DNA of 64,000 nucleotides from Stenotrophomonas sp. ATCM1_4 (GCF_004348115.1 NZ_QPFB01000001.1:3488028-3552027); one strand, 5' to 3'. Shown: positions 46,836 through 57,306, numbered from the stretch's first letter. The notes: a model not told the origin generated them from the letters alone. Made by a program: numbers and translations.

Positions 46836-48101
46836 TCAGGTCAGCTCGGCGCCCTTGGTCTCGGGCAGGAACAGCAGCACGATCACCGCGGCCAGCCCGA
46901 AGAACCCGGCAGTGGCCATCAGTCCGCTGGCCACGCCGTAGCTGTTGGCCAGGAACCCGATCAGCGCCGGTGCGATGGCGGCGATGGCGCGGCCGCCGTT
47001 GTAGACGAAGCCCTGCGCAGTGGCGCGCACGGTGGTCGGGAACATCTCCGCGAATGTCGGCGCGAAGCCGCTATAGAAGCCGGTGCCGAAGTAGGCCACG
47101 ACGATGCCGAACGCCATCAGCGCCATCGGCGACTTGATCATCACGAACACCGGCACCGTCAGCGCCGAGCACACGAAGAACAGCATGAAGGCCTTCTTGC
47201 GGCCGATCGCGTCGGCGATGTAGCCGAAGGTGACGAAGCCGAATGCGGCACCGATCTGCATGATCACGATCCAGATCGTCGACTTGACCATGTCCAGGCC
47301 CGGGCCGCCGTCGGCGACCGGCGTTGCCAGGTAGGTCGGGATCCAGGTGAATAGCCCCCAGTAGCCGCACATCGCCGCGGTGACGAAGGCCAGGCCGACC
47401 AGGGTGCTGCGCGCATGCGCGCCGAACAGCTGGCCCATGGTCTGGCCGAAGCTCAACCGCTGGGCCTGGTTGACCCAGATCTCCGGCTCCTTGACGTGGC
47501 GGCGCACGTAGAACGCCAGCAGCGCCGGCAGCAGGCCGACCACGAACACCCAGCGCCAACCCAGCGTCGGCACCACCAGCGCGGCGACGATCGCCGCGGC
47601 GGCGTAGCCGGAGGCGAACGCGCTCTGGATCCAGGCCAGGATCTTGCCGCGGTGCTGTGCCGGCCAGCTTTCGCTCACCAGCGCCGAACCTGCGGACCAC
47701 TCACCACCGACGCCCAGGCCGACGATGATCCGGAACAGCATCAGCTGGCCGAGCGTGTCGGACAGGCCGCACAGCGCGGTGCCGATCGAATAGCAGATGA
47801 TGCTCAGCATCATCGACTTGGCGCGGCCCATGCGGTCGGCCAGGTAGCCGAACACCAGTCCACCGAACGCGGTGGCCAGCAGCGTGGCCGACATCACCAT
47901 GCCCGCCTGCGACTTGTCGAAACCCAGGTCCGCACTGACGTGCTTGAGCACCATCGCGAACAACATCAGGTCCATCACATCCAGCATCCAGCCCAGGTAG
48001 GCCGAACGGAACGTGCCCCACTGCTGCTTGCTGGCACCCTGCCACCAGCGGCCGCTGCTGGCGGCCGGTACCTCTTGGATCGTTGAACCACGCTGCGCCA
48101 T
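46836..48101 (-). CDS. MFS transporter, probable organic/aromatic acid importer
   Basis: A 421-residue 12-helix MFS protein. The AAHS/SHS-like signatures are GWMLDVMDLMLFAMVL in helix 1, FGYLADRMGRAKSMMLSIIC, RIIVGLGVGGEWSAGSALVS and the mid-loop RRHVKEPEIW. GGAGGGG precedes ATG 48101. As first gene of the lower meta-cleavage operon it is the likely inner-membrane uptake system for the pathway substrate. The substrate is not readable from sequence. Confidence 0.88.
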   Translation of the reverse strand: MAQRGSTIQEVPAASSGRWWQGASKQQWGTFRSAYLGWMLDVMDLMLFAMVLKHVSADLGFDKSQAGMVMSATLLATAFGGLVFGYLADRMGRAKSMMLSIICYSIGTALCGLSDTLGQLMLFRIIVGLGVGGEWSAGSALVSESWPAQHRGKILAWIQSAFASGYAAAAIVAALVVPTLGWRWVFVVGLLPALLAFYVRRHVKEPEIWVNQAQRLSFGQTMGQLFGAHARSTLVGLAFVTAAMCGYWGLFTWIPTYLATPVADGGPGLDMVKSTIWIVIMQIGAAFGFVTFGYIADAIGRKKAFMLFFVCSALTVPVFVMIKSPMALMAFGIVVAYFGTGFYSGFAPTFAEMFPTTVRATAQGFVYNGGRAIAAIAPALIGFLANSYGVASGLMATAGFFGLAAVIVLLFLPETKGAELT

Positions 48102-48250
48102 TGGCTTCCCCTCCGGAATCTTGGCTGATACGAAAGTATCGGTGAACGATACTGCGAGCACAAAGTAACCCACTTTTCTTGAAAATGGAACATGACAAAT
48201 GTTTTCGTCTCGATATACGATACCGACGTCGTAACAAACGCGAGATTCCG
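48102..48250. promoter_or_regulatory. Divergent control region of the meta-cleavage operon
   Basis: A 149-bp AT-rich gap relative to its neighbours. It holds a GATAC-GAAA-GTATC inverted repeat (48127-48140). The CGATAC core recurs as GAACGATACT (48145-48152) and CGATATACGATACC (48211-48223). These are candidate operator half-sites for the neighbouring IclR regulator, on the minus-strand operon, the cupin gene, or both. Confidence 0.45.
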
Positions 48251-48919
48251 ATGTCCGAGCTGATCCTCCGCCTCCACGAAGACCACCTGCCGGCCGGCTG
48301 CCCGCCGGTCTATCTGCCCGCCGGCCCCCGTGCGCTGTACGTGCGCGAAGGTGGCCTGATGGTTGAGTCCCCACAGGACGCACAGTCCCTTGACCCGGCC
48401 CAGGCGCGGGTGGGCCAGGAGCCGCTGACCCTGCTCAGCGGCGAGCAGGACACCGTGCTGTGGCGCTGGGATCTGACCGATGCGCACCAGCCAGCGGGCG
48501 CCCTGCCCTCGGCCCCGGCCACCCGCAGCGAGCTCAAGCTGGAAGCGTCGATCACGCTGGATGCGCGCTTTGAGTGGCTGATGCGTTGCGATCGCGTTGA
48601 TTTCCCGAAGGGCGGCGTTGCCCTCACCCACGTCCACCAGGGCCCGGGCATCCGCATCTGCGACTACGGCAGGATCAGCATCGAGACGCTGGGCCAGCGC
48701 CACGACCACCCGGCCGGCCACGCCTGGTTCGAGCTGGGCCATGCACCGGTGCTGGCACCGACCACCGAGGACGAGGAAACCCGCTTCATCCGTTGCTTCC
48801 TGCTGCCGCGCCAGCTCAAGGGGCGCAGTTCGATCCGCTACGTGCGCCCGGAGGACGCCGCCGCGCAGAAGACCCAGCGGTACAAGGTTTTCGCAGAGCG
48901 ATACATCGACCTGCCATAA
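48251..48919 (+). CDS. Cupin-like protein of unknown function
   Basis: A 222-residue soluble protein that I do not recognise at gene level. Two His-rich stretches (THVHQGPGIR and RHDHPAGHAWFELGH) separated by about 20 residues suggest a metal-binding cupin barrel. The rest is beta-rich. It is divergent from the catabolic operon and 61 bp before the IclR gene. It could be an isomerase, a small-molecule sensor or an upstream enzyme of the pathway. ATG 48251 has GAG at 7 nt; no signal peptide. Confidence 0.65.
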   Translation: MSELILRLHEDHLPAGCPPVYLPAGPRALYVREGGLMVESPQDAQSLDPAQARVGQEPLTLLSGEQDTVLWRWDLTDAHQPAGALPSAPATRSELKLEASITLDARFEWLMRCDRVDFPKGGVALTHVHQGPGIRICDYGRISIETLGQRHDHPAGHAWFELGHAPVLAPTTEDEETRFIRCFLLPRQLKGRSSIRYVRPEDAAAQKTQRYKVFAERYIDLP

Positions 48920-48980
48920 TCGGCGCATGGGTGCGGCGTCCCGAGGCCGCGCCCCTCCGCCACCGCCGAACAGGTAGCCG

Positions 48981-49826
48981 ATGCCCCGCAACACCGCGCC
49001 CGACAACAAGGATTTGCCCCATGCCGCCCCCGGCGTGGACGCCCAGGACGACACCGCCGAGCAGGGCCTGCCCACCGCCATTGTTTCGCTGAAGGTGATC
49101 GAGGCCCTGGCCTCGGCCCCGAACGGGCTGGGCGTCACCCGCCTGGCCCAGCTGCTGGGCATGCCCAAGGCGCGCGTGCACCGGCACCTGAGCGTGCTGC
49201 GCGAGCATGGCTACGTCGACCAGGACCCGGACACCAACCAGTACCGCGTCGGCTGGCAGATGTTCCTGCTGGGCCGCGCCTGCACCAGCCGCTTCGACGT
49301 GATGAGCCTGGCCAAGCCGATCCTGGAACACCTGCGTGACCAGGTCGGCCAGACCGTGGTGATCTCCACGTTCTCCGACAACGAAGTGGTGGTGATCGAC
49401 CTGCTGCGCGGCACCGCGCCGGTGGAAATCAGCCTGCGCCCCGGCACCCGCTTCCATCACAACAGCGTGGCGCAGGGCAAGATCGCCCTGGCCTATGGTG
49501 CGGAGAAGCTGCGCCGCGCCTATCTGGCGCAGGCGCTGCCGGCCAGCACCCGGCACACCATCGTCGACCCGGACCGGCTCGCCGCCGAGATCGAGCTGGT
49601 GCGCAGGCGCGGCTGGGCCGATGCGCCGGAAGAGCTGTACATCGGCATCAATGCGCTGGCCGCACCGCTGATGCAGGCCAATGGCGAATTGTTCGGCACG
49701 CTGGCCATCGTCGGCTCCATCCACTACCTGCCCAGCACGCCGGACCCGGCGCACGTGCAGGCGCTGCTGGAAGCGGCCGCGCAGATTTCGGCAGCGATGG
49801 GCTACAACGGCAAACCGGCACGCTGA
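48981..49826 (+). CDS. IclR-family transcriptional regulator
   Basis: A 281-residue regulator. The winged helix lies near residues 31-95 (VSLKVIEALASAPNGLGVTR, LAQLLGMPKARVHRHLSVLR) and the IclR effector domain follows (VVISTFSDNEVVVIDLLRGT, RPGTRFHHNSVAQGKIALAY, INALAAPLMQANGELFGTLA). IclR proteins often control aromatic-acid catabolism. Its place beside the divergent lower meta-cleavage operon makes that operon the probable target. Confidence 0.92.
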   Translation: MPRNTAPDNKDLPHAAPGVDAQDDTAEQGLPTAIVSLKVIEALASAPNGLGVTRLAQLLGMPKARVHRHLSVLREHGYVDQDPDTNQYRVGWQMFLLGRACTSRFDVMSLAKPILEHLRDQVGQTVVISTFSDNEVVVIDLLRGTAPVEISLRPGTRFHHNSVAQGKIALAYGAEKLRRAYLAQALPASTRHTIVDPDRLAAEIELVRRRGWADAPEELYIGINALAAPLMQANGELFGTLAIVGSIHYLPSTPDPAHVQALLEAAAQISAAMGYNGKPAR

Positions 49827-49835
49827 AGCCGCCCC

Positions 49836-49972
49836 GCGCAGGAGCAGGCCTGGCCGCGACGCGGGGGATGCCCGAACAACCGCATCAACCGCACTCCCGG
49901 GATCACGAACCACACACCGCATCCACCGGCATCGGCTTCGCCAGTGAAGCCGCTCCTGCGGAAACGCCGGGA
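49836..49972. repeat. REP doublet (family B)
   Basis: CGCAGGAGCAGGCCTGGCCGCGACGCGG at the left and GGCATCGGCTTCGCCAGTGAAGCCGCTCCTGCGG at the right are inverted REP units between the convergent iclR and mpl genes. Confidence 0.75.
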
Positions 49973-49974
49973 TC

Positions 49975-51438
49975 TCAGCCGTTCTGCAGTTGCGCCAGGA
50001 ACCGGCGCGGCGCGCCGTCGAAGCCGCCGTTGGACATGAACACCACGTGGTCGCCGTCGCCTGCCACGCGCCCCAGCTGCGCCAGCAATGCATCGGTATC
50101 GGCCACCGCCTGCGCCTCACCGCGTACCGCGGCGATCACCTTGGCCGCATCCCACGGCAACTCCGGCCGCGCCAGGAATACCACCGCATCGGCGATATCC
50201 AGCGACGGCGCCAGGGCGTCCGCGTGCGCGCCCAGCCGCATCGAATTGCTGCGCGGTTCCATCGCCACCACGATGCGCGCAGCGCCAACCTTGGCGCGCA
50301 GGCCTTCCAGTGTGGTATGGATCGCGGTGGGGTGATGGGCGAAATCATCGTAGATGGTGACCCCGTGCGCCTGTCCGATCACTTCCATGCGTCGCTTGAC
50401 GCTGTGGAAGCGCGCCAACGCCGGCGCGACAGCGGCCACGTCCACGCCCACCGCATGCGCGGCGGCCAGTGCGGCCAGCCCGTTGAGCACGTTGTGGCGG
50501 CCCAGCAGCGGCCATTCCACCGTCGCCACCGCCACGCCACGGTGCAGCACCGTGAATGCGCTGCCATCCTGGTTGACCAGGCGCGCGCTCCATTCCAGCG
50601 CGGGATCGAAGCCGAACCGCTCCACCGGCGTCCAGCAGCCCATCGCCAGCACCTCGGCCAGGCGGGCATCCTCGCCGTTGACGATCAGCCGCCCATTGCC
50701 GGGCACGGTGCGCACCAGGTGGTGGAACTGGCGCTGGATCGCGGCCACGTCCGGGAAGATGTCGGCGTGGTCGAACTCCAGGTTGTTGAGGATCGCCACC
50801 CGCGGACGGTAGTGGACGAACTTGCTGCGCTTGTCGAAGAAGGCGGTGTCGTACTCGTCGGCCTCCACCACGAACAGCGGTCGATCCGAAAGCGCCGACG
50901 CGTTGCTCCCTTTCCCCTCCGGGGGAAGGGGGTGCGCAGCGCCGGATGGGGGTACGGCATCACTCCCTGCCCGGGGAAGCTCGCGTCCCAACCGCGCCGA
51001 CACCCCGAAATCCTCCGCCACGCCGCCAATCAGGAAGCCCGGCGCGCGCCCGGCGGCCTGCAGCAGGAACGACAGGATGGTGGTGGTGGTGGTCTTGCCG
51101 TGGGTGCCGGCCACCGCCAGCGTGTCGCGGCCGGGCAGCACGTTCTCGGCCAGCCACTGCGCCCCGGAGGTGTAGCGCCGGCCCGCATCCAGCACCGCTT
51201 CGACCGCCAGGTTGCCGCGCGAGAGCGCATTGCCGACCACGACCTCGTCGCAATCCCCCGCGATATTGCCGGGCAGATAGCCCTGCGACAGCGTGATGCC
51301 CAGCGTTTCCAGCTGGGTGGACATCGGCGGGTAGACCGCCTGGTCGCTGCCTTCCACCTGATGACCGAGTTCGCGTGCCAAGGCGGCCACGCCGCCCATG
51401 AAAGTGCCGGCAATGCCGAGGATATGGATCTTGCTCAT
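49975..51438 (-). CDS. mpl: UDP-N-acetylmuramate:tripeptide ligase Mpl, with an inserted segment
   Basis: Mpl recycles murein tripeptide by joining it to UDP-MurNAc. The 487-residue product has the MurC-like N-domain, the ATP loop GTHGKTTT at 111-118, VVEADEYDTAFFDKRSKFVH, and the C-terminal domain. E. coli Mpl has 457 residues. The 30 extra residues fall in one place, about residues 153-186 (RELPRAGSDAVPPSGAAHPL and on), between SARLG and PLFVVEADEYD. There the DNA is a family A-like repeat carried in frame. It probably forms a surface loop, since the core motifs are intact. Confidence 0.94.
   Translation of the reverse strand: MSKIHILGIAGTFMGGVAALARELGHQVEGSDQAVYPPMSTQLETLGITLSQGYLPGNIAGDCDEVVVGNALSRGNLAVEAVLDAGRRYTSGAQWLAENVLPGRDTLAVAGTHGKTTTTTILSFLLQAAGRAPGFLIGGVAEDFGVSARLGRELPRAGSDAVPPSGAAHPLPPEGKGSNASALSDRPLFVVEADEYDTAFFDKRSKFVHYRPRVAILNNLEFDHADIFPDVAAIQRQFHHLVRTVPGNGRLIVNGEDARLAEVLAMGCWTPVERFGFDPALEWSARLVNQDGSAFTVLHRGVAVATVEWPLLGRHNVLNGLAALAAAHAVGVDVAAVAPALARFHSVKRRMEVIGQAHGVTIYDDFAHHPTAIHTTLEGLRAKVGAARIVVAMEPRSNSMRLGAHADALAPSLDIADAVVFLARPELPWDAAKVIAAVRGEAQAVADTDALLAQLGRVAGDGDHVVFMSNGGFDGAPRRFLAQLQNG
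50905..50960. repeat. Family A-like repeat inside the mpl reading frame
   Basis: CTTTCCCCTCCGGGGGAAGGGGGTGCGCAGCGCCGGATGGGGG has the same palindrome and GGATGGGGG tail as intergenic copies near 57.2-57.3 kb. It encodes the extra Pro/Gly/Ser-rich loop of Mpl without a stop or frameshift. Confidence 0.75.
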
Positions 51439-51751
51439 CCGCCGATTGTCGCCGATGCGCTTGCGAACGGGTATCTGCGTAGGAGATACCGAAGCGTATG
51501 TAAGGGAATCCCCGATACCGTCACATCGGCTTCATCCGCACAATGCATGACGCCAGCCGCAGTATCCCTCAGGTCCTACTCCCCAAGAGGCCATCCCCAG
51601 GGAGCTCATGCTGCGGGGCTCTGAGCAAGCTCATCTGCTGGCCCCTGCAAACGGAAACGCCCGGATCCTCACGGATCCGGGCGTTTCTGTATGGGCGCAC
51701 CGCGGCGGCGGGGCCCTGCGGCTGCGGCGGCAGGCGCCGCAGCCGCCTGGG
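51439..51751. other. Intergenic region between adk and mpl
   Basis: A 313-bp gap on the minus-strand path from adk to mpl. Apart from the strong hairpin at 51655-51686 I see no gene, RNA or repeat. The part nearest mpl, about 51440-51540, is less GC-rich and may hold the mpl promoter. Confidence 0.5.
51655..51686 (-). terminator. Terminator hairpin after adk
   Basis: A perfect 14-bp stem (AAACGCCCGGATCC / GGATCCGGGCGTTT) with a 4-nt loop, 66 bp past the adk stop. The stem is AT-flanked at both ends, so it may work in both directions. Confidence 0.8.
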
Positions 51752-52315
51752 TCAGCGCTTGATCGCGGCCAGGATGCGGGCCAGCACTTCGTCCAGCGCA
51801 CCCACGCCGTCGACGCGGGCCAGGGTGCCCTTGGCAGCGTAGAAGTCAATCACCGGCGCGGTGGAATCGTTGTAGACCTGCAGGCGCTGGCGCACCGATT
51901 CCGGGTTGTCGTCGGCGCGGCCCTGCTCCTTGGCGCGGCCAGCGATGCGCTCGACCAGCAGCTCGGTCGGCACGTCCAGCTGCACGATCGCGTCCAGCGG
52001 CTGGTTCAGCCTGGCCAGCAGTTCACCCAGCGCATTGGCCTGGGCCACGTTGCGCGGGTAGCCGTCGAGGATGAAACCCTTGGCGGTGTCGGCCTGGGAC
52101 AGGCGCGATTCCAGCATGCCCAGCAGGATGTCGTCGGACACCAGGTTGCCGGCGTCCATCACGGCCTTGGCCTGCTTGCCCAGCTCCGTGCCGGCGGCCA
52201 CTTCGGCGCGCAGCAGGTCACCGGTGGAAATGTGCGGAACCTGCAGTTGTTCCTTCAGGCTCGTCGCCTGCGTGCCCTTGCCCGAACCGGGCGGTCCCAA
52301 CAGAACCAATCGCAT
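51752..52315 (-). CDS. adk: Adenylate kinase
   Basis: Catalyses ATP + AMP to 2 ADP. The 187-residue product starts MRLVLLGPPGSGKGTQATSL with the P-loop at 7-15. It has LRAEVAAGTELGKQAKAVMD, GFILDGYPRNVAQANAL and a short LID without the zinc-Cys set. It is followed by a strong hairpin and then mpl on the same strand, and is divergent from pfp. Confidence 0.96.
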   Translation of the reverse strand: MRLVLLGPPGSGKGTQATSLKEQLQVPHISTGDLLRAEVAAGTELGKQAKAVMDAGNLVSDDILLGMLESRLSQADTAKGFILDGYPRNVAQANALGELLARLNQPLDAIVQLDVPTELLVERIAGRAKEQGRADDNPESVRQRLQVYNDSTAPVIDFYAAKGTLARVDGVGALDEVLARILAAIKR

Positions 52316-52456
52316 TCCTGACTCCCATATGTTTGAGGAAACGGGACGGACAGCGGCGTTAGACTCCATGGGCCGATTCACGCTGCACCGCAATATGTGC
52401 AGCTTACCGCATCCGGCCAATGTCCCGGAATGTCCCCCGTCCAGAGAGTATCCATC

Positions 52457-53713
52457 ATGTCCCAAGGCACCCTGCTGTACGCCCAGTCCGGCGGCGTCAC
52501 CGCCGTCATCAACGCCACCGCCTCTGCCGTCATCAGCGAAGCAAGGGCAAGGAAAATCAAGGTATTGGCAGCGCGCAACGGCATCCTGGGCGCGTTGCGC
52601 GAAGAGCTGATCGATACCTCGAAGGAGTCGGCGGCCAGCATCGCCGCGCTCGCCCATACGCCGGGCGGTGCATTTGGATCGTGCCGCTACAAGCTCAAAT
52701 CGCTGGAGGCCGACCGCGCCAGGTACGAGCGCCTGCTGGAGGTGTTCAAGGCGCATGACGTGCGCTGGTTCCTCTACAACGGCGGCAATGATTCGGCCGA
52801 TACCGCGCTGAAGGTGTCGCAGCTGGCCAAGGAGTACGGCTACCCGCTGACCTGCGTGGGCGTACCCAAGACCATCGACAACGACCTGGCCGTGACCGAC
52901 ACCTGCCCGGGCTTCGGCTCGGCTGCCAAGTACACCGCGGTATCGGTGCGCGAGGCGGCGCTGGACGTGGCGGCGATGGCCGAGACCTCCACCCGCGTGT
53001 TCATCTACGAAGCCATGGGCCGCCACGCCGGCTGGCTGGCCGCTGCCGCCGGGCTGGCCGGCGGCAGCGCCGACGACGCGCCGCACATCATCCTGCTGCC
53101 CGAGCGCGCCTACGACGAAGCCACCTTCCTGGCCAAGGTGAAGCAGGTGGTGGCCAAGGTGGGCTACTGCGTGGTGGTGGCCAGCGAAGGCATCCACACC
53201 GCCGATGGCCAGTTCGTCGCCGATGCCGGCGGTGCCAAGGATTCGTTCGGGCACACCCAGTTGGGCGGCGTCGCCTCGTACCTGGCGGGCCGGGTCAAGG
53301 CCGAGCTCGGCTACAAGGTGCACTGGACCCTGCCCGACTACCTGCAACGTTCGGCCCGCCACATCGCCTCCAGGACCGACTGGGAGCAGGCACAGGCGGT
53401 CGGCAAGGCCGCGGTGCAGTTCGCGCTGAAGGGACAGAACTCGGTGATGCCGGTGATCGTGCGCACCGCCGACGCGCCGTACCGCTGGAAGATCGAGGCC
53501 GCGCCGCTGTCCAAGGTGGCCAACCACGAGAAGAAGATGCCGGCCGGCTTCATCCGCAAGGACGGCTTCGGCATCACCGAGAAGGCACGCCGCTACCTGC
53601 AGCCGCTGATCCGTGGCGAAGCACCGCTGCCTTACGGCCGCGATGGACTGCCCAAGTACGTGACGCTGAAAAACGTGGCCGTCGCGAAGAAGCTGCCGGG
53701 CTGGGAAGGCTGA
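52457..53713 (+). CDS. pfp: PPi-dependent 6-phosphofructokinase
   Basis: Reversibly phosphorylates fructose-6-phosphate with pyrophosphate instead of ATP, in glycolysis or gluconeogenesis. The 418-residue product has the PFK core. Residues that mark PPi use are visible: GGNDS at 109-113 and PKTIDND at 137-143, where the Lys blocks ATP binding. A PPi-PFK of this type is characteristic of Xanthomonas, which lacks a normal glycolytic PFK-A. ATG 52457 opens MSQGTLLYAQSGGVTAVINA; an upstream in-frame codon at 52397 has no family support. Confidence 0.94.
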   Translation: MSQGTLLYAQSGGVTAVINATASAVISEARARKIKVLAARNGILGALREELIDTSKESAASIAALAHTPGGAFGSCRYKLKSLEADRARYERLLEVFKAHDVRWFLYNGGNDSADTALKVSQLAKEYGYPLTCVGVPKTIDNDLAVTDTCPGFGSAAKYTAVSVREAALDVAAMAETSTRVFIYEAMGRHAGWLAAAAGLAGGSADDAPHIILLPERAYDEATFLAKVKQVVAKVGYCVVVASEGIHTADGQFVADAGGAKDSFGHTQLGGVASYLAGRVKAELGYKVHWTLPDYLQRSARHIASRTDWEQAQAVGKAAVQFALKGQNSVMPVIVRTADAPYRWKIEAAPLSKVANHEKKMPAGFIRKDGFGITEKARRYLQPLIRGEAPLPYGRDGLPKYVTLKNVAVAKKLPGWEG

Positions 53714-53718
53714 TCACG

Positions 53719-54324
53719 ATGTATCTGCGCCTGGGCCTGTGGGCGTTGCTGGTGCTGCCGGCGTGGTGGGCGCAGTCGGCAACGGCCTACACGCCGCAGG
53801 ACGGCGACATCGTGTTCCATACCTCGACCTCGCGCCAAAGCGTGGCGGTGCAGGCTGCCACGCATTCGCCGTACAGCCACCTGGGCATCGTGCTGTTGCG
53901 CGGCGGTGCCCCCTACGTGCTGGAAGCCGTGCAGCCGGTGCGCTACACGCCACTGCAGGCCTGGCTCGACCGTGGCAGTCACGGCCGCTACGTGATCAAG
54001 CGACCGATCGCGCCGTTGGATGCGCACACCAAGGCCCGCCTGCATGCCGCTGCCACGCCCTATCTCGGCAAGCCTTACGACCTCACTTTCGAGTGGTCCG
54101 ACCAGCGCATCTACTGCTCGGAGCTGGTGTGGAAGCTGTACCGCGATGCCGCCGGCATCGGCCTGGCACCGCTGGCGCGGCTGGACAGCTTCGACCTGCA
54201 GGCACCGGCCGTGCAGGCCAAGCTGCGCGAACGCTATGGCGCGAACATCCCACGGGGCGAACCGGTGATTTCGCCGGCGGCCATCTTCGCCTCGCCCCTG
54301 CTGGTCACCGTGGACCAGCGCTGA
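53719..54324 (+). CDS. YiiX-like permuted papain-fold (NlpC/P60 superfamily) exported protein
   Basis: A 201-residue protein with a signal peptide (MYLRLGLWALLVLPAWWAQS). It has the circularly permuted NlpC/P60 fold of the YiiX/YebB group: the catalytic His in YSHLGIVL comes before the catalytic Cys in IYCSELVWKLY. Such enzymes act on amide or ester bonds in the envelope; the substrate is unknown. It starts 6 bp after pfp, so the two are probably co-transcribed. Confidence 0.85.
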   Translation: MYLRLGLWALLVLPAWWAQSATAYTPQDGDIVFHTSTSRQSVAVQAATHSPYSHLGIVLLRGGAPYVLEAVQPVRYTPLQAWLDRGSHGRYVIKRPIAPLDAHTKARLHAAATPYLGKPYDLTFEWSDQRIYCSELVWKLYRDAAGIGLAPLARLDSFDLQAPAVQAKLRERYGANIPRGEPVISPAAIFASPLLVTVDQR

Positions 54325-54372
54325 GGCCCGCGCGTCCCGCCGGTTGAAACCGGTGGGCGCCCTTCAATGCGT

Positions 54373-54879
54373 TCAGCGCGTGCAGGCGGCGCCTTCCATC
54401 GACAACCTGGCCGAGTACGCCGGCAGCGCCGCCAAACGGCCCGCTGCGGCCTGGGCCTTGGCATCCTCCAGGTAGACGCGGTTCTGGCCTTGGCCATCCA
54501 GCGCCACGCGCTGCCCGGCCGGCTTGCGCCAGACCTCGATCAACGCCTGCTGCGTGCTGCAGGCCGCCGAGGGCACGCGCACCACTTCGTTGAGCTTCCA
54601 GCCGGCCGCCTCGCTCGGCGTGACCTTGCCCGCATCCAGGAACACCGCGCGGGCCTGGCACTGTGGGTTGGTACGCACCAGCTGCATGTCATAGGGCTGC
54701 GCCGCGGTGCCGGTGAAGCGGCCTTCGATGCGGGTACAGGCTTCGGGAATCTGGCGCACGGTATGCACCGCACCCACCGCCTGCGCCGCGGCCGCCGGCC
54801 GCTCGATTTCCGGCGTGGGCAAAGCCGCCAACGCGGTCAGGGGCAGCAGGGCCAGCAACACGGGGGCGATGGCTTTCAT
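54373..54879 (-). CDS. Small exported protein of unknown function
   Basis: A 168-residue protein with a signal peptide (MKAIAPVLLALLPLTALAAL). The mature part has four Cys (PEACTRIEGRF, NPQCQARAVF, PSAACSTQQAL, GAACTR at the end), enough for two disulfides. I do not recognise the family. It is convergent with the YiiX-like gene and divergent from hppA. ATG 54879 is chosen for the signal peptide; an upstream in-frame codon at 54978 is not supported. Confidence 0.7.
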   Translation of the reverse strand: MKAIAPVLLALLPLTALAALPTPEIERPAAAAQAVGAVHTVRQIPEACTRIEGRFTGTAAQPYDMQLVRTNPQCQARAVFLDAGKVTPSEAAGWKLNEVVRVPSAACSTQQALIEVWRKPAGQRVALDGQGQNRVYLEDAKAQAAAGRLAALPAYSARLSMEGAACTR

Positions 54880-55122
54880 CGGGCAACTCCACAAGACGGA
54901 CGCCGCACGTTGCCACTGTCGCGCTGAACGGGCAGGCAAACGCGGCCATGGCTGGCGGCGGAGACAGCTGGCAGTCATACTCGGCCGGCCTCAGGAGTGT
55001 TTGAACACAGCGACACGTACCACAGCCGCAGCGCGGCCCGGGTCTGTTCCAGTGCTTCGATCTACCCGGCGTGTCCCCGCTTCATCCACAGCTGGATGGC
55101 ATCCACCAACGCTGGAGGGGTC

Positions 55123-57150
<2,028 letters not shown>

Positions 57151-57178
57151 TCGAAGCCGACTGCGCATGGCACCTTCG

Positions 57179-57204
57179 CCCTTCCCCCGTTCACGGGGGA
57201 AGGG
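57179..57204. repeat. Palindrome of the CTTCCCCC/GGGGGAAG variant
   Basis: CCCTTCCCCCG TTCA CGGGGGAAGGG is an 11-bp stem directly after hppA, followed by GGGATGGGGGACGCC as in the copy inside mpl. Confidence 0.8.
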
Positions 57205-57232
57205 AACGGGATGGGGGACGCCGAAGGCGCAG

Positions 57233-57280
57233 ATCAGGATCATCAACATCGTGGCGCTGTTGCTGGTGCCGTTGCTTTGA
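57233..57280 (+). pseudogene. Second copy of the last 15 codons of hppA
   Basis: This reads [15 protein letters not shown]-stop, the same peptide as the end of hppA (57103-57150) except one Lys-to-Arg change, but with different, more GC-rich codons typical of the genome. The palindromic repeat lies between the two copies. It is a remnant of a gene end, not an independent gene. Confidence 0.85.
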
Positions 57281-57306
57281 TGCACATCGCGTGACCGGCG
57301 GCATCT

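Noticed and set aside
51543-51842. Small plus-strand gene or sRNA between adk and mpl
   Set aside because: The open frame runs into the adk coding region and has no ribosome binding site. The only clear structure is the terminator hairpin.
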